Part shown: positions 47,852-55,781 of the stretch, piece after piece
How positions within the stretch are numbered: the first letter of the stretch is position 1
Layout: each line of letters opens with the position of its first letter
From: Clostridium tepidiprofundi DSM 19306
GTDB taxonomy: Bacteria > Bacillota > Clostridia > Clostridiales > Clostridiaceae
DNA length: 64,000 bases
Assembly (NCBI RefSeq): GCF_001594005.1
Contig: NZ_LTBA01000006.1
Location: 33,177 to 97,176, forward strand
Reading direction: 5' to 3'
Position numbers and translations under genes: made by a program
The notes under the pieces: generated by a model
Told to the model about the DNA's origin: nothing
What the model saw: only the letters and a program-made list of their open reading frames with translations
Database searches by the model: none

Positions 47852-48514
47852 TCACCTACAATCAATGATTTTTGCTGGTACACCAACAGCTTTTGCACCA
47901 TCCTCTATATCATTTACAACAACTGCTCCAGCACCTATTATAACGTTATTTCCTATATCAATTCCCTGTAAAACTGTGCTTCCAGCACCTATATGAGTAT
48001 TATATCCTATTGTAACTCCTCCACACAAACAAGCTTTCGGTGATATATGAGTGTTGCTATCTATATTACAATCATGTTCTATAACTGCTCCAGTATTTAC
48101 AATGCAATTCTCACCAATTATTGCTCCTGCATTTATAACAGCACCAGCCATAATGCATGTTCCTTCTTTTATTTCAGCATATGAAGATACAGTAGCATTT
48201 TTGTGCACAAGAACAGGTATTATAAAACCGACTTTCTTTAATTTCTTGAATAATTTATATCTTACTTCTATATTTGTTAATGCTCCAATGCATACAAAAG
48301 CATATTCAACTCCTTGCATGTACAAACTATCAAGTATATTATCATCACCAATAATAGGAACATCAATAACATATCCTAAATTCCTATTTTCATTTTGTAA
48401 ATACGAACCAGCTTTATCTGTTATACCCACAATTTCAAATTCATTTATGCTCTTTATTATATCAATAATAACTTTACAGTGTCCACCTGCACCAATTAAA
48501 ACTATTTTTTTCAT
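47852..48514 (-). CDS. NeuD-family sugar acetyltransferase (LegH/PglD-like)
   Basis: 220 residues from ATG 48514, following AAAGGGTG. The N-terminal IVLIGAGGHCKVIIDIIKSI is the NeuD/PglD nucleotide-sugar-binding domain. The beta-helix follows with GTCIMAGAVINAGAIIGENC, NTGAVIEHDCNIDSNTHISP and VTIGYNTHIGAGSTVLQGID. The catalytic His of this fold falls in IEHDC. In context it most likely N-acetylates the 4-amino intermediate made by LegC. Confidence 0.87.
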   Translation of the reverse strand: MKKIVLIGAGGHCKVIIDIIKSINEFEIVGITDKAGSYLQNENRNLGYVIDVPIIGDDNILDSLYMQGVEYAFVCIGALTNIEVRYKLFKKLKKVGFIIPVLVHKNATVSSYAEIKEGTCIMAGAVINAGAIIGENCIVNTGAVIEHDCNIDSNTHISPKACLCGGVTIGYNTHIGAGSTVLQGIDIGNNVIIGAGAVVVNDIEDGAKAVGVPAKIIDCR

Positions 48515-48577
48515 ATATTCACCCTTTACATTAATACACATAAAACATATTTAAAAATAAAATATCTAAGAGAATTT

Positions 48578-49726
48578 CTAATAAGTAATCCTCTTCTGTA
48601 TTAAATTGTTATCTATTTTAATTCTGCTCAAAATATCAGCAATCCTACTACCTGCATTACCATCTCCATATGGATTTTCGCATTTATTTAATTGGTTTCT
48701 AAATTTTTCATCATACATAGCTTTTTTTATACCATATATAACATTTTCTCTGCCATAATCAACATCAATAACATTACAAGCTCTAAGCCTACCATTTTGT
48801 CTTGTCCCTACATTAACCACAGGAAGTTTAAAGCTCGGTGCTTCTATTATTCCTGAAGAAGAATTCCCAATCATAACATCAGCATATTTTAATAAACTCA
48901 AATATTCAATCTGACTTAAATTCTTAAATACTCTTATAAAAGAATGTCTTTCTCTATATTCCTCAATAACTTTAATTATTTCACTACCACCATTATCGCT
49001 ATTGGGATATGTAATAATAGTTGGAACTCCAAACGAAACAACAGCTTCCATTGTTTCTCTTATCTGCCACTCAACATATTCTCTTTCTGTTGTTACAGGG
49101 TGCTGTGTCAATAAAAACATTCTATCACTATTCAAATCAAATCTCTTTATAAATTCCTCTTTTGTTAAATACTTAGTATTTTTTATATAATCTATACCCG
49201 GAGCACCAACTACATATACATTCTCTGCTTTTTCCCCAAGTTTAATTATTCTTTTTTCACTATCCCTTGTAGCAGGAAAATGAATATGAGATAATTTCGT
49301 TATTGCATGCCTAATAGATTCATCAACAGTACCTGTAACCTCTCCACCATGAATATGTGCGACAGGTATGTTCATGTGAACAGCTGCCGTTGCTGCTGCT
49401 AGCATTTCCCCTCTATCCCCTAATATCAAAAGAATGTCTGGCTTTATTCTATTCAAGCTTTCAGCAATTTTCACTAATGCAATTCCTACTGACTTTGCCA
49501 TAGAACATCCAGTATCCTCATGTAAAATAGTTTCAAACTTATCAGCTATATCAAAACCATCCTTAATTATTTCATTAACTGTCATACCATATTTAGCTTC
49601 AAGATGCATGCCGCATACCATAATATTAAGCTCTAATTCTTCTCTTTTTTCTATCTCTTTAAGAACACTATAATAAATTCCATAATCTGCACGTGTACCA
49701 GTTAAAACAGCAATTTTTCTTTTCAT
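48578..49726 (-). CDS. legG: Hydrolysing UDP-sugar 2-epimerase, LegG/NeuC type
   Basis: 382 residues. VLTGTRADYGIYYSVLKEIE, LLILGDRGEMLAAATAAVHM, HIHGGEVTGTVDESIRHAI and MIGNSSSGIIEAPSFKLPVV are diagnostic of NeuC/LegG. It removes the nucleotide and epimerises C2, giving the 2,4-diacetamido mannose-type sugar used by LegI. Its start overlaps the legI stop by 4 bp. Confidence 0.93.
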   Translation of the reverse strand: MKRKIAVLTGTRADYGIYYSVLKEIEKREELELNIMVCGMHLEAKYGMTVNEIIKDGFDIADKFETILHEDTGCSMAKSVGIALVKIAESLNRIKPDILLILGDRGEMLAAATAAVHMNIPVAHIHGGEVTGTVDESIRHAITKLSHIHFPATRDSEKRIIKLGEKAENVYVVGAPGIDYIKNTKYLTKEEFIKRFDLNSDRMFLLTQHPVTTEREYVEWQIRETMEAVVSFGVPTIITYPNSDNGGSEIIKVIEEYRERHSFIRVFKNLSQIEYLSLLKYADVMIGNSSSGIIEAPSFKLPVVNVGTRQNGRLRACNVIDVDYGRENVIYGIKKAMYDEKFRNQLNKCENPYGDGNAGSRIADILSRIKIDNNLIQKRITY

Positions 49727-50766
49727 TGTATCACTCCAAAATCAATCTGTTCATCCTTATTAATGTCTTTTCTTGCCTTCTTGCCAACGATTTCTTTATA
49801 AAATTTTGGCATAAGACCTGTTCCTGGACGTTTAAAATCCAAATCATTAAATGTTATAACTTCCCCTGCTTTAATGTTACGAGAAGCAACAATACTTTTT
49901 CTTGCTGCCTTCATGGTATCTATCTCACTTTCTCTACATACCTTAATTCCATCGCCTAATGCTCTTTCAACTTCCCGTATTTTTTCAACCATAAATTTAA
50001 ATTCAAATGGCTCTAATGAAGCACTATGATCTGGCCCTTCCATATCTCTATCCAACGTTAAATGTTTTTCAATAACAGCTGCTCCTCTCGCAGCTGCAAT
50101 TAAAGGTATTGTTATCCCTTCCGTATGGTCTGAATAACCAGTAATAACTTTAAATGCTGACCTAATCGTATCAATTGCACGCAAATTAACGCTATCCGTA
50201 TCAGCAGGATAATTTGATGTACAATGAAGTAATATTATTTTATCATTATTATTCTGTTTTATAGCAAAAACAGCATCTTCAATGTCAGATAAATTAGCCA
50301 TACCACATGAAAGTATTATAGGTTTATTATATTTAGCTATATGTTCAATAAATGGAACATTAGTCAAATCACTTGAACCTATTTTAAATGCATCAATACC
50401 TATTTTATTCAAAAAATCGGCACTTTCAAAATCAAAAGGAGTAGACAAAAAAATCATATTATTCATTTTACAATATTCCTTCAATTCCATAAAATCAGAA
50501 AAACTCAGTTCAAGTCTTTTAAGCATATTAAACTGAGTATATTCTCTGCCAATATTATTTTTTTGATATTCTGCCATATCAGCATACTCTGTTACCAAGT
50601 TTTCAGCTTTAAACGTTTGAAATTTTACAGCATCAGCACCAGCATAAATAGCAGCATCAATCAACTTTTTAGCTGTATTTATATCTCCATTATGATTCAC
50701 TCCAGCCTCTGCAATAATAAATGTTGGATTTCCGTTTTCTATAAAATGCCTATCTATATAAATCAT
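49723..50766 (-). CDS. legI: Legionaminic/neuraminic acid synthase, LegI/NeuB type
   Basis: 347 residues. NeuB domain (about 12-250): FIIAEAGVNHNGDINTAKKL, VKFQTFKAENLVTEYADMAE, FDFESADFLNKIGIDAFKIG, GYSDHTEGITIPLIAAARGA. C-terminal SAF domain: ARKSIVASRNIKAGEVITF and RPGTGLMP. It condenses the hexosamine with phosphoenolpyruvate. Context (LegB, LegC, PtmE-like) favours legionaminic acid over sialic acid. It is coupled by 4-bp overlaps to both neighbours. Confidence 0.93.
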   Translation of the reverse strand: MIYIDRHFIENGNPTFIIAEAGVNHNGDINTAKKLIDAAIYAGADAVKFQTFKAENLVTEYADMAEYQKNNIGREYTQFNMLKRLELSFSDFMELKEYCKMNNMIFLSTPFDFESADFLNKIGIDAFKIGSSDLTNVPFIEHIAKYNKPIILSCGMANLSDIEDAVFAIKQNNNDKIILLHCTSNYPADTDSVNLRAIDTIRSAFKVITGYSDHTEGITIPLIAAARGAAVIEKHLTLDRDMEGPDHSASLEPFEFKFMVEKIREVERALGDGIKVCRESEIDTMKAARKSIVASRNIKAGEVITFNDLDFKRPGTGLMPKFYKEIVGKKARKDINKDEQIDFGVIQ

Positions 50767-51467
50767 ATATAACTCCTTCTTTTTAAAAAATATTCCGCTA
50801 AAACTATGTCCTTTGGCTCATCAATATCTATTGATCTCTCTTTATCCATTATAAATGGTATAGTATCATCATTCACAAAAGCCCTCTCACTATATATCAT
50901 TTCAACTGAACTTATATAAATAGCGCCATTGAATATATAAAATTTTGGTAGCTCTTGCCTTCTCAAATTGCTTTTATTACAATCTACTATTTTAAACATT
51001 CTATCTTTTTCAATTGTTCTCATAAGAATAGGATTTTGATAAGCTTCACACATACTTACTAATGATTTACTCTTAAATTCAACAATCCTCTCAATGGCGC
51101 TATCAATATCTTCACACATTCTAAGTGGTGATGTTGGTTGAAGAAGCACCACATAATCGTACAAATCATAAGTATCTTCTAAACGCTGCAAACAGTCTAT
51201 AACAACATCAATTGATTTTGCACTATCGCTCGATAGTTCTTCACTTCTTATAAAAGGAACTTCAGCACCATAATTCAATGAAACTTCCTTTATCTTTAAA
51301 CTATCAGTCGAAACAATAACTCTATCTATATATTTAGATTTCTTTGCTTCTTCAACAGAATACGCTATAAGAGGCTTCCCACATAAATCAATAATATTTT
51401 TATTTGGTATACCTTTTGAGCCTCCTCTAGCTGGTATGATTGCAATAATTCTCTTACCATTAATCAT
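50763..51467 (-). CDS. legF: CMP-legionaminic acid synthetase, LegF/NeuA type
   Basis: 234 residues. IAIIPARGGSKGIPNKNIID is the CTP-binding signature, and LLQPTSPLR plus a late DEPKDIVLAEYFLK are typical of the CMP-acylneuraminate synthetase family. It activates the nonulosonic acid for transfer. Start supported by AGGTGATATT. It is the first gene of the legionaminic set in transcription order, directly after the WbpD-like gene. Confidence 0.92.
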   Translation of the reverse strand: MINGKRIIAIIPARGGSKGIPNKNIIDLCGKPLIAYSVEEAKKSKYIDRVIVSTDSLKIKEVSLNYGAEVPFIRSEELSSDSAKSIDVVIDCLQRLEDTYDLYDYVVLLQPTSPLRMCEDIDSAIERIVEFKSKSLVSMCEAYQNPILMRTIEKDRMFKIVDCNKSNLRRQELPKFYIFNGAIYISSVEMIYSERAFVNDDTIPFIMDKERSIDIDEPKDIVLAEYFLKRRSYI

Positions 51468-51475
51468 AATATCAC

Positions 51476-52216
51476 CTATTGATTTTCTAACAATTGATCT
51501 TCTGGTACATCTCTTATAACTTTTGCAGGATTACCAGCAACAATTTTAGCTTCTTCAATATTTTTGGTTACAACACTTCCCGCTGCTGCAAATCCATCTT
51601 TTTCAATAACCTTACCAGGCAAAATAGTAGCCTGTGCACCTATTCTTCCACCTTTTTTAACAGTAACACCTTTAAAGTGCTTAAATCTTTCTTTAGATCG
51701 TGCAGCAAAATTATCATTTGATGTAACAACTCCTGGTGCTATAAACACATAATCCTCTAATGTAGAATAAGCAGTAATATACGCATTTGTTTCAAGTTTA
51801 CAATACGAACCTACCTCACAGAAATTTTCGATTGCAACTCCTCTACCTACTATTGTTTTTTCACCAACAGTTACATTTTCTCTTATAGTTGCCAAATCAG
51901 CAATTAAAGTTTTATTTCCTATTTTACATCCACAATAAATCACAACACCAGCCCCAATTAAACAATCATTTCCAATTATCGCTGGAGGTAATTTTTCTTC
52001 ATCCTTAAAAACACTATTAACTGATCTCATTGGCTGCTTTCCTATAACGGTATTATCATCAATTCTCACATTATTTCCTATTTTAGTTCCTTCATAAATA
52101 ACAACATTACTGCCTATTACACAATTATCTCCTATAACAACATTATCTTCAATTACAACAAAATGACCAATATTAACATTATCTCCTATTGTACTTTTTT
52201 CAGAAATGTACTTCAT
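51476..52216 (-). CDS. Left-handed beta-helix N-acetyltransferase, WbpD/WlbB-like
   Basis: 246 residues, nearly all hexapeptide repeats: GDNVNIGHFVVIEDNVVIGD onwards, PPAIIGNDCLIGAGVVIYCG, VGRGVAIENFCEVGSYCKLE and PGVVTSNDNFAAR. In the WbpA-B-E-D pathway this enzyme acetylates the 3-amino group of UDP-2-acetamido-3-amino-glucuronic acid. It sits 3 bp from the WbpB-like gene, which supports that role. Confidence 0.85.
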   Translation of the reverse strand: MKYISEKSTIGDNVNIGHFVVIEDNVVIGDNCVIGSNVVIYEGTKIGNNVRIDDNTVIGKQPMRSVNSVFKDEEKLPPAIIGNDCLIGAGVVIYCGCKIGNKTLIADLATIRENVTVGEKTIVGRGVAIENFCEVGSYCKLETNAYITAYSTLEDYVFIAPGVVTSNDNFAARSKERFKHFKGVTVKKGGRIGAQATILPGKVIEKDGFAAAGSVVTKNIEEAKIVAGNPAKVIRDVPEDQLLENQ

Positions 52217-52219
52217 ATA

Positions 52220-53317
52220 CTAATTTCCCTTCCTTTTCATATCCAAAGTTGAAAAATTCTCTAATGGGAATTTCACAGGCATACCAGTTAGTCTAGATTT
52301 ATAAGCTGCAAGTATAATACTCATTGCTTTTTTACCTTCTTCACCATTTATAAGTGGTTCATAGTCATTATTTACTGCATCTATGAAATTCTTGAAAAGA
52401 GGCGTATGTCCAAATCCATATACTGAATCAGGATCTTCCTCTTGAGCTTTCAATATTTCTTCCTCTGAATCTAATTGATCGTAAAATCTCCATGTTTCTA
52501 TTTTATTAACAGCAAGTCCTCCAATACACACAGTGCCTTTTTCCCCAAAAACACTCAAAGTTTCTTCTAAATTTTTAGGATAAACACATGCACTGCCTTC
52601 TACTATTCCAATAGCTCCATTCTTAAATCTTATTATTATTGCACCAAAATCTTCTCCCTCAATGTCTCTTAAAAAAGTATCACACTGAGCATATACAGTA
52701 TCTATTTCTCCTCCCATCATCCATTGGAGTAAATCTATATTATGTATACACTGATTCATTAGGGTACCGCCATCTAATTCCCATGTTCCCCTCCATGGTG
52801 CCTGTTTATAGTAATTCATGTTTCTATTCCAAAGTATTCTTGCAGTTCCATTTACAAGCTTCCCAAATCTATTGTTTTCTATAGCATTTCTTAATTTTTG
52901 TATAGGTGGATTAAATCTGTTTTGATGACTTACAGCTAATTTAACATTATTTTTTCTTGCTGTTTCTATCATTTTATCTGCATCTTCAATAGAGAGTGCC
53001 ATGGGCTTTTCACATATTACATGCTTACCATTATTCATGCAATATATTGCAATATCAGTATGATATCCGCTCTCAGTTGCAATCGTTACAACATCAATGC
53101 TCTCTTTATCAAGCATTTCTTTGTAATCCGTATAAACATTCACACTGACAGATTCATTCTTATTATCCAAATACTCATTCTTTCTCGTAATAGCTTTGTT
53201 TTCATCAATATCACAAACCGCCACTAAAACGGCTTCTTTATCATTATTTATAATACCTTCTATGTGTTTATAAGATATCCTTCCACAGCCAATAATAGCA
53301 AACTTCAATTTTCCCAC
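52220..53317 (-). CDS. Gfo/Idh/MocA oxidoreductase, WbpB/WlbA-like
   Basis: 365 residues from GTG 53317; the GTG three codons earlier lies inside the GAGGTG ribosome-binding site and is unlikely. Rossmann motif AIIGCGRISYKHIEGIINND, HVICEKPMALSIEDADKMI with the catalytic Lys, and QCIHNIDLLQWMMGGEIDT. It would oxidise C3 of UDP-GlcNAc-uronic acid before amination by the WbpE-like enzyme. Confidence 0.88.
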   Translation of the reverse strand: MGKLKFAIIGCGRISYKHIEGIINNDKEAVLVAVCDIDENKAITRKNEYLDNKNESVSVNVYTDYKEMLDKESIDVVTIATESGYHTDIAIYCMNNGKHVICEKPMALSIEDADKMIETARKNNVKLAVSHQNRFNPPIQKLRNAIENNRFGKLVNGTARILWNRNMNYYKQAPWRGTWELDGGTLMNQCIHNIDLLQWMMGGEIDTVYAQCDTFLRDIEGEDFGAIIIRFKNGAIGIVEGSACVYPKNLEETLSVFGEKGTVCIGGLAVNKIETWRFYDQLDSEEEILKAQEEDPDSVYGFGHTPLFKNFIDAVNNDYEPLINGEEGKKAMSIILAAYKSRLTGMPVKFPLENFSTLDMKRKGN

Positions 53318-53347
53318 TTTGTTCACCTCATCCTTGTTGATTTACAC

Positions 53348-54655
53348 TTACAGTTTATTTATTTTTAATCTATTCTCCTTAACGTCTTTAGTGGCATTTC
53401 TAGTATCATATAATATTTTCGCATTATTAACCACAAATTCATAATCGTAACAGCTGTGGTCAGTTGTTATAATTACAATATCCGCTTTATCTATAAATTC
53501 TCTATAATCAACAGATTTATATTGTTTACCATTATGCTTAAATTCAGATACATAAGGATCATTATAATAAATATCCGCACCATTTCTTTCTAGGTGTTCT
53601 ATTACCTTTAATGTAGGTGATTCTCTCATATCATCAATATCCTTTTTATATGCAACTCCCATTAATAATACTTTTGAACCATTTAAAGCTTTTTTATGAT
53701 TATTTAATAGTTTCATAGCATTATCCACAACAAATTCAGGCATAAAATCATTTATTTCTCCTGCTGTTTCAATTAATCTAGTATGATAATCATATTCTCT
53801 AGCCTTATATGTCAAATAAAACGGATCTAGTGGAATACAATGTCCTCCTAATCCTGGACCTGGATAAAATGCCATAAATCCATATGGTTTTGTTTTAGCT
53901 GCTTCTATTACTTCCCAAATATCTATTCCCATCTTTTTGCATAATATAGCCATTTCATTTGCTAATCCAATATTTATATGTCTGAATGTATTTTCAAGTA
54001 TCTTTTCCATCTCAGCAACGGCAGGTGATGAAACAGGGTACACTTCACCTTCTAATACGTTTCTATATAACTCTGCTGCTACTTCTGTACACTCTTTAGT
54101 ACATCCCCCTACAACTTTAGGAGTATTTTTAGTATTGTAGTACTTGTTACCTGGATCCACTCTTTCTGGTGAAAATGCTAAAAAGAAATCCACTCCACAC
54201 TTCAATCCACTTTCTTCTAATATAGGTTTAACTATCTCTTCTGTTGTTCCTGGATAAGTAGTACTCTCTAGTACAATAAGCATACCTTTATGTAAATATT
54301 CAGCTACACTTTTAGTAGAACTAATAACATATGATACATCTGGTTGTTTAAATTTATCTAGTGGCGTTGGAACACATATTGCAACCGCATCAACTTCTGA
54401 TACAAAACTATAATCAGATGTAGCCTTTAATTTTCCTTCTTTCACCAAACTCTCAAGCTCAGAATCAACAACATCTCCAATATAATTGTGCCCTTCATTC
54501 ACCATATCAACCTTTTTATCTTGAACATCGAATCCTATAACTTCATATCCTGCTTTTGCTTTTTCAACTGCAAGTGGTAATCCCACATATCCTAGTCCAA
54601 CAACTCCAAGTTTTGCTGTCTTATTATTTATCTTATCTATTAAAATATTTTTCAT
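53348..54655 (-). CDS. Nucleotide-sugar 6-dehydrogenase, WbpA/WecC type
   Basis: 435 residues from ATG 54655, preceded by GAGGTG; upstream frame start lies in that site. GLGYVGLPLAVEKAKAGYEV (NAD), AICVPTPLDKFKQPDVSYVI, and the catalytic Cys in GPGLGGHCIPLDPFYLTYKA. It oxidises UDP-GlcNAc (or UDP-ManNAc) to the uronic acid. With the WbpB-, WbpE- and WbpD-like genes alongside, UDP-GlcNAc is the more likely substrate. Confidence 0.92.
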   Translation of the reverse strand: MKNILIDKINNKTAKLGVVGLGYVGLPLAVEKAKAGYEVIGFDVQDKKVDMVNEGHNYIGDVVDSELESLVKEGKLKATSDYSFVSEVDAVAICVPTPLDKFKQPDVSYVISSTKSVAEYLHKGMLIVLESTTYPGTTEEIVKPILEESGLKCGVDFFLAFSPERVDPGNKYYNTKNTPKVVGGCTKECTEVAAELYRNVLEGEVYPVSSPAVAEMEKILENTFRHINIGLANEMAILCKKMGIDIWEVIEAAKTKPYGFMAFYPGPGLGGHCIPLDPFYLTYKAREYDYHTRLIETAGEINDFMPEFVVDNAMKLLNNHKKALNGSKVLLMGVAYKKDIDDMRESPTLKVIEHLERNGADIYYNDPYVSEFKHNGKQYKSVDYREFIDKADIVIITTDHSCYDYEFVVNNAKILYDTRNATKDVKENRLKINKL

Positions 54656-54677
54656 ATCAATCACCTCATAATTATCT

Positions 54678-55781
54678 TTATAAAAAGAATTCTTTTATTT
54701 TATCGCACACATATTTCTGCTGTTCATAATTTATCTCTGGATATAAAGGAATTGCAAATGTCTTAGTACATGCTTCCTCTGCTTTAGGTAAATCTCCTTT
54801 TTTATAGTTCAAATGTTTATATACATCTTGAAGATGTACTGGCACAGGATAATATATTCCAGTTGCAATATCGTTTTTCTTTAAATAGTCCACTATTTCA
54901 TCCCTATATTTTGATTGAATAGTATATAAATGATAAACATGCTTGCTATTTTCTCTTTCCGTTGGAAGCACTATATCATCTAAATCCTTCAAAAGTTCAT
55001 TATAAATATGAGCCTTTTCATATCTAGCATCATTCCATTTATTGATATATCTGAACTTAACTCTTAATATTGCAGCTTGAATTTCATCTAATCTTGAATT
55101 ATATCCTATTGCTTCATGATTGTACTTTTTCTTACTACCATGCACTCTTATTAATTTTATTTTTTCAGCCAATTCATCATCATTTGTAACAATCATTCCT
55201 CCATCGCCATAAGCACCTAAATTCTTAGTTGGATAAAATGAAAAACATCCTACATGACCAATAGAACCAGCTTTTCTTCCTTTATACTCTGCTCCAATTG
55301 CTTGACAAGCATCCTCTATAACATATAAATTATGCTTATCAGCAATCTCCATTATTCTATCCATATCACACATATTTCCAAATATATGCACAGGTATAAT
55401 AGCCTTTGTTTTTTCAGTTATAAGTTTTTCAATGCTATTTGTATCTATACATAATGTATCTTCTTCTATGTCTGCAAAAACAGGCTTAGCACCTAAAACA
55501 GATGTTGTTTCTGCTGAAGCGAAAAATGTGAATGGAGTTGTAATAACCTCATCTCCATATCCTATTCCCATTGCCTTTAAAGTAAGCATCAACGCATCTG
55601 TACCACTTGCGACTGATATACCATGCTTTGTTTCTGTAAATGCTGCAATTTCTTTTTCTAATTCTTTTACATTAGGTCCCATTATAAAATGAGTTGTTTC
55701 CAATACTTCCTTTATAGCTTCATTAATTTCATTCTCAATTGTTCTATACTGTGCCTTTAAATCAAGCAAATTAATTTTCAT
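54678..55781 (-). CDS. DegT/DnrJ/EryC1 aminotransferase, WbpE/WlbC-like
   Basis: 367 residues from ATG 55781 (AAAGGAGTG upstream). INLLDLKAQYRTIENEINEA, GPNVKELEKEIAAFTETKHG, VIEDACQAIGAEYKGRKAGS and the PLP-lysine region CFSFYPTKNLGAYGDGGMIV. The opening and the FYPTKNLGAYGDGG spelling match WbpE-type enzymes that transaminate the 3-keto uronic acid. It overlaps the WbpM-like gene by 11 bp. Confidence 0.9.
   Translation of the reverse strand: MKINLLDLKAQYRTIENEINEAIKEVLETTHFIMGPNVKELEKEIAAFTETKHGISVASGTDALMLTLKAMGIGYGDEVITTPFTFFASAETTSVLGAKPVFADIEEDTLCIDTNSIEKLITEKTKAIIPVHIFGNMCDMDRIMEIADKHNLYVIEDACQAIGAEYKGRKAGSIGHVGCFSFYPTKNLGAYGDGGMIVTNDDELAEKIKLIRVHGSKKKYNHEAIGYNSRLDEIQAAILRVKFRYINKWNDARYEKAHIYNELLKDLDDIVLPTERENSKHVYHLYTIQSKYRDEIVDYLKKNDIATGIYYPVPVHLQDVYKHLNYKKGDLPKAEEACTKTFAIPLYPEINYEQQKYVCDKIKEFFL

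Noticed and set aside
48051..48554. 167-codon plus-strand open frame
   Set aside because: Antisense to the NeuD-like acetyltransferase gene; the regular hexapeptide codon pattern on the minus strand creates the opposite open frame.
49723..50766. Sialic acid (Neu5Ac) synthase as the call
   Set aside because: The protein alone could be NeuB, but the adjacent LegB-, LegC- and PtmE-like genes are not needed for sialic acid and point to legionaminic acid.
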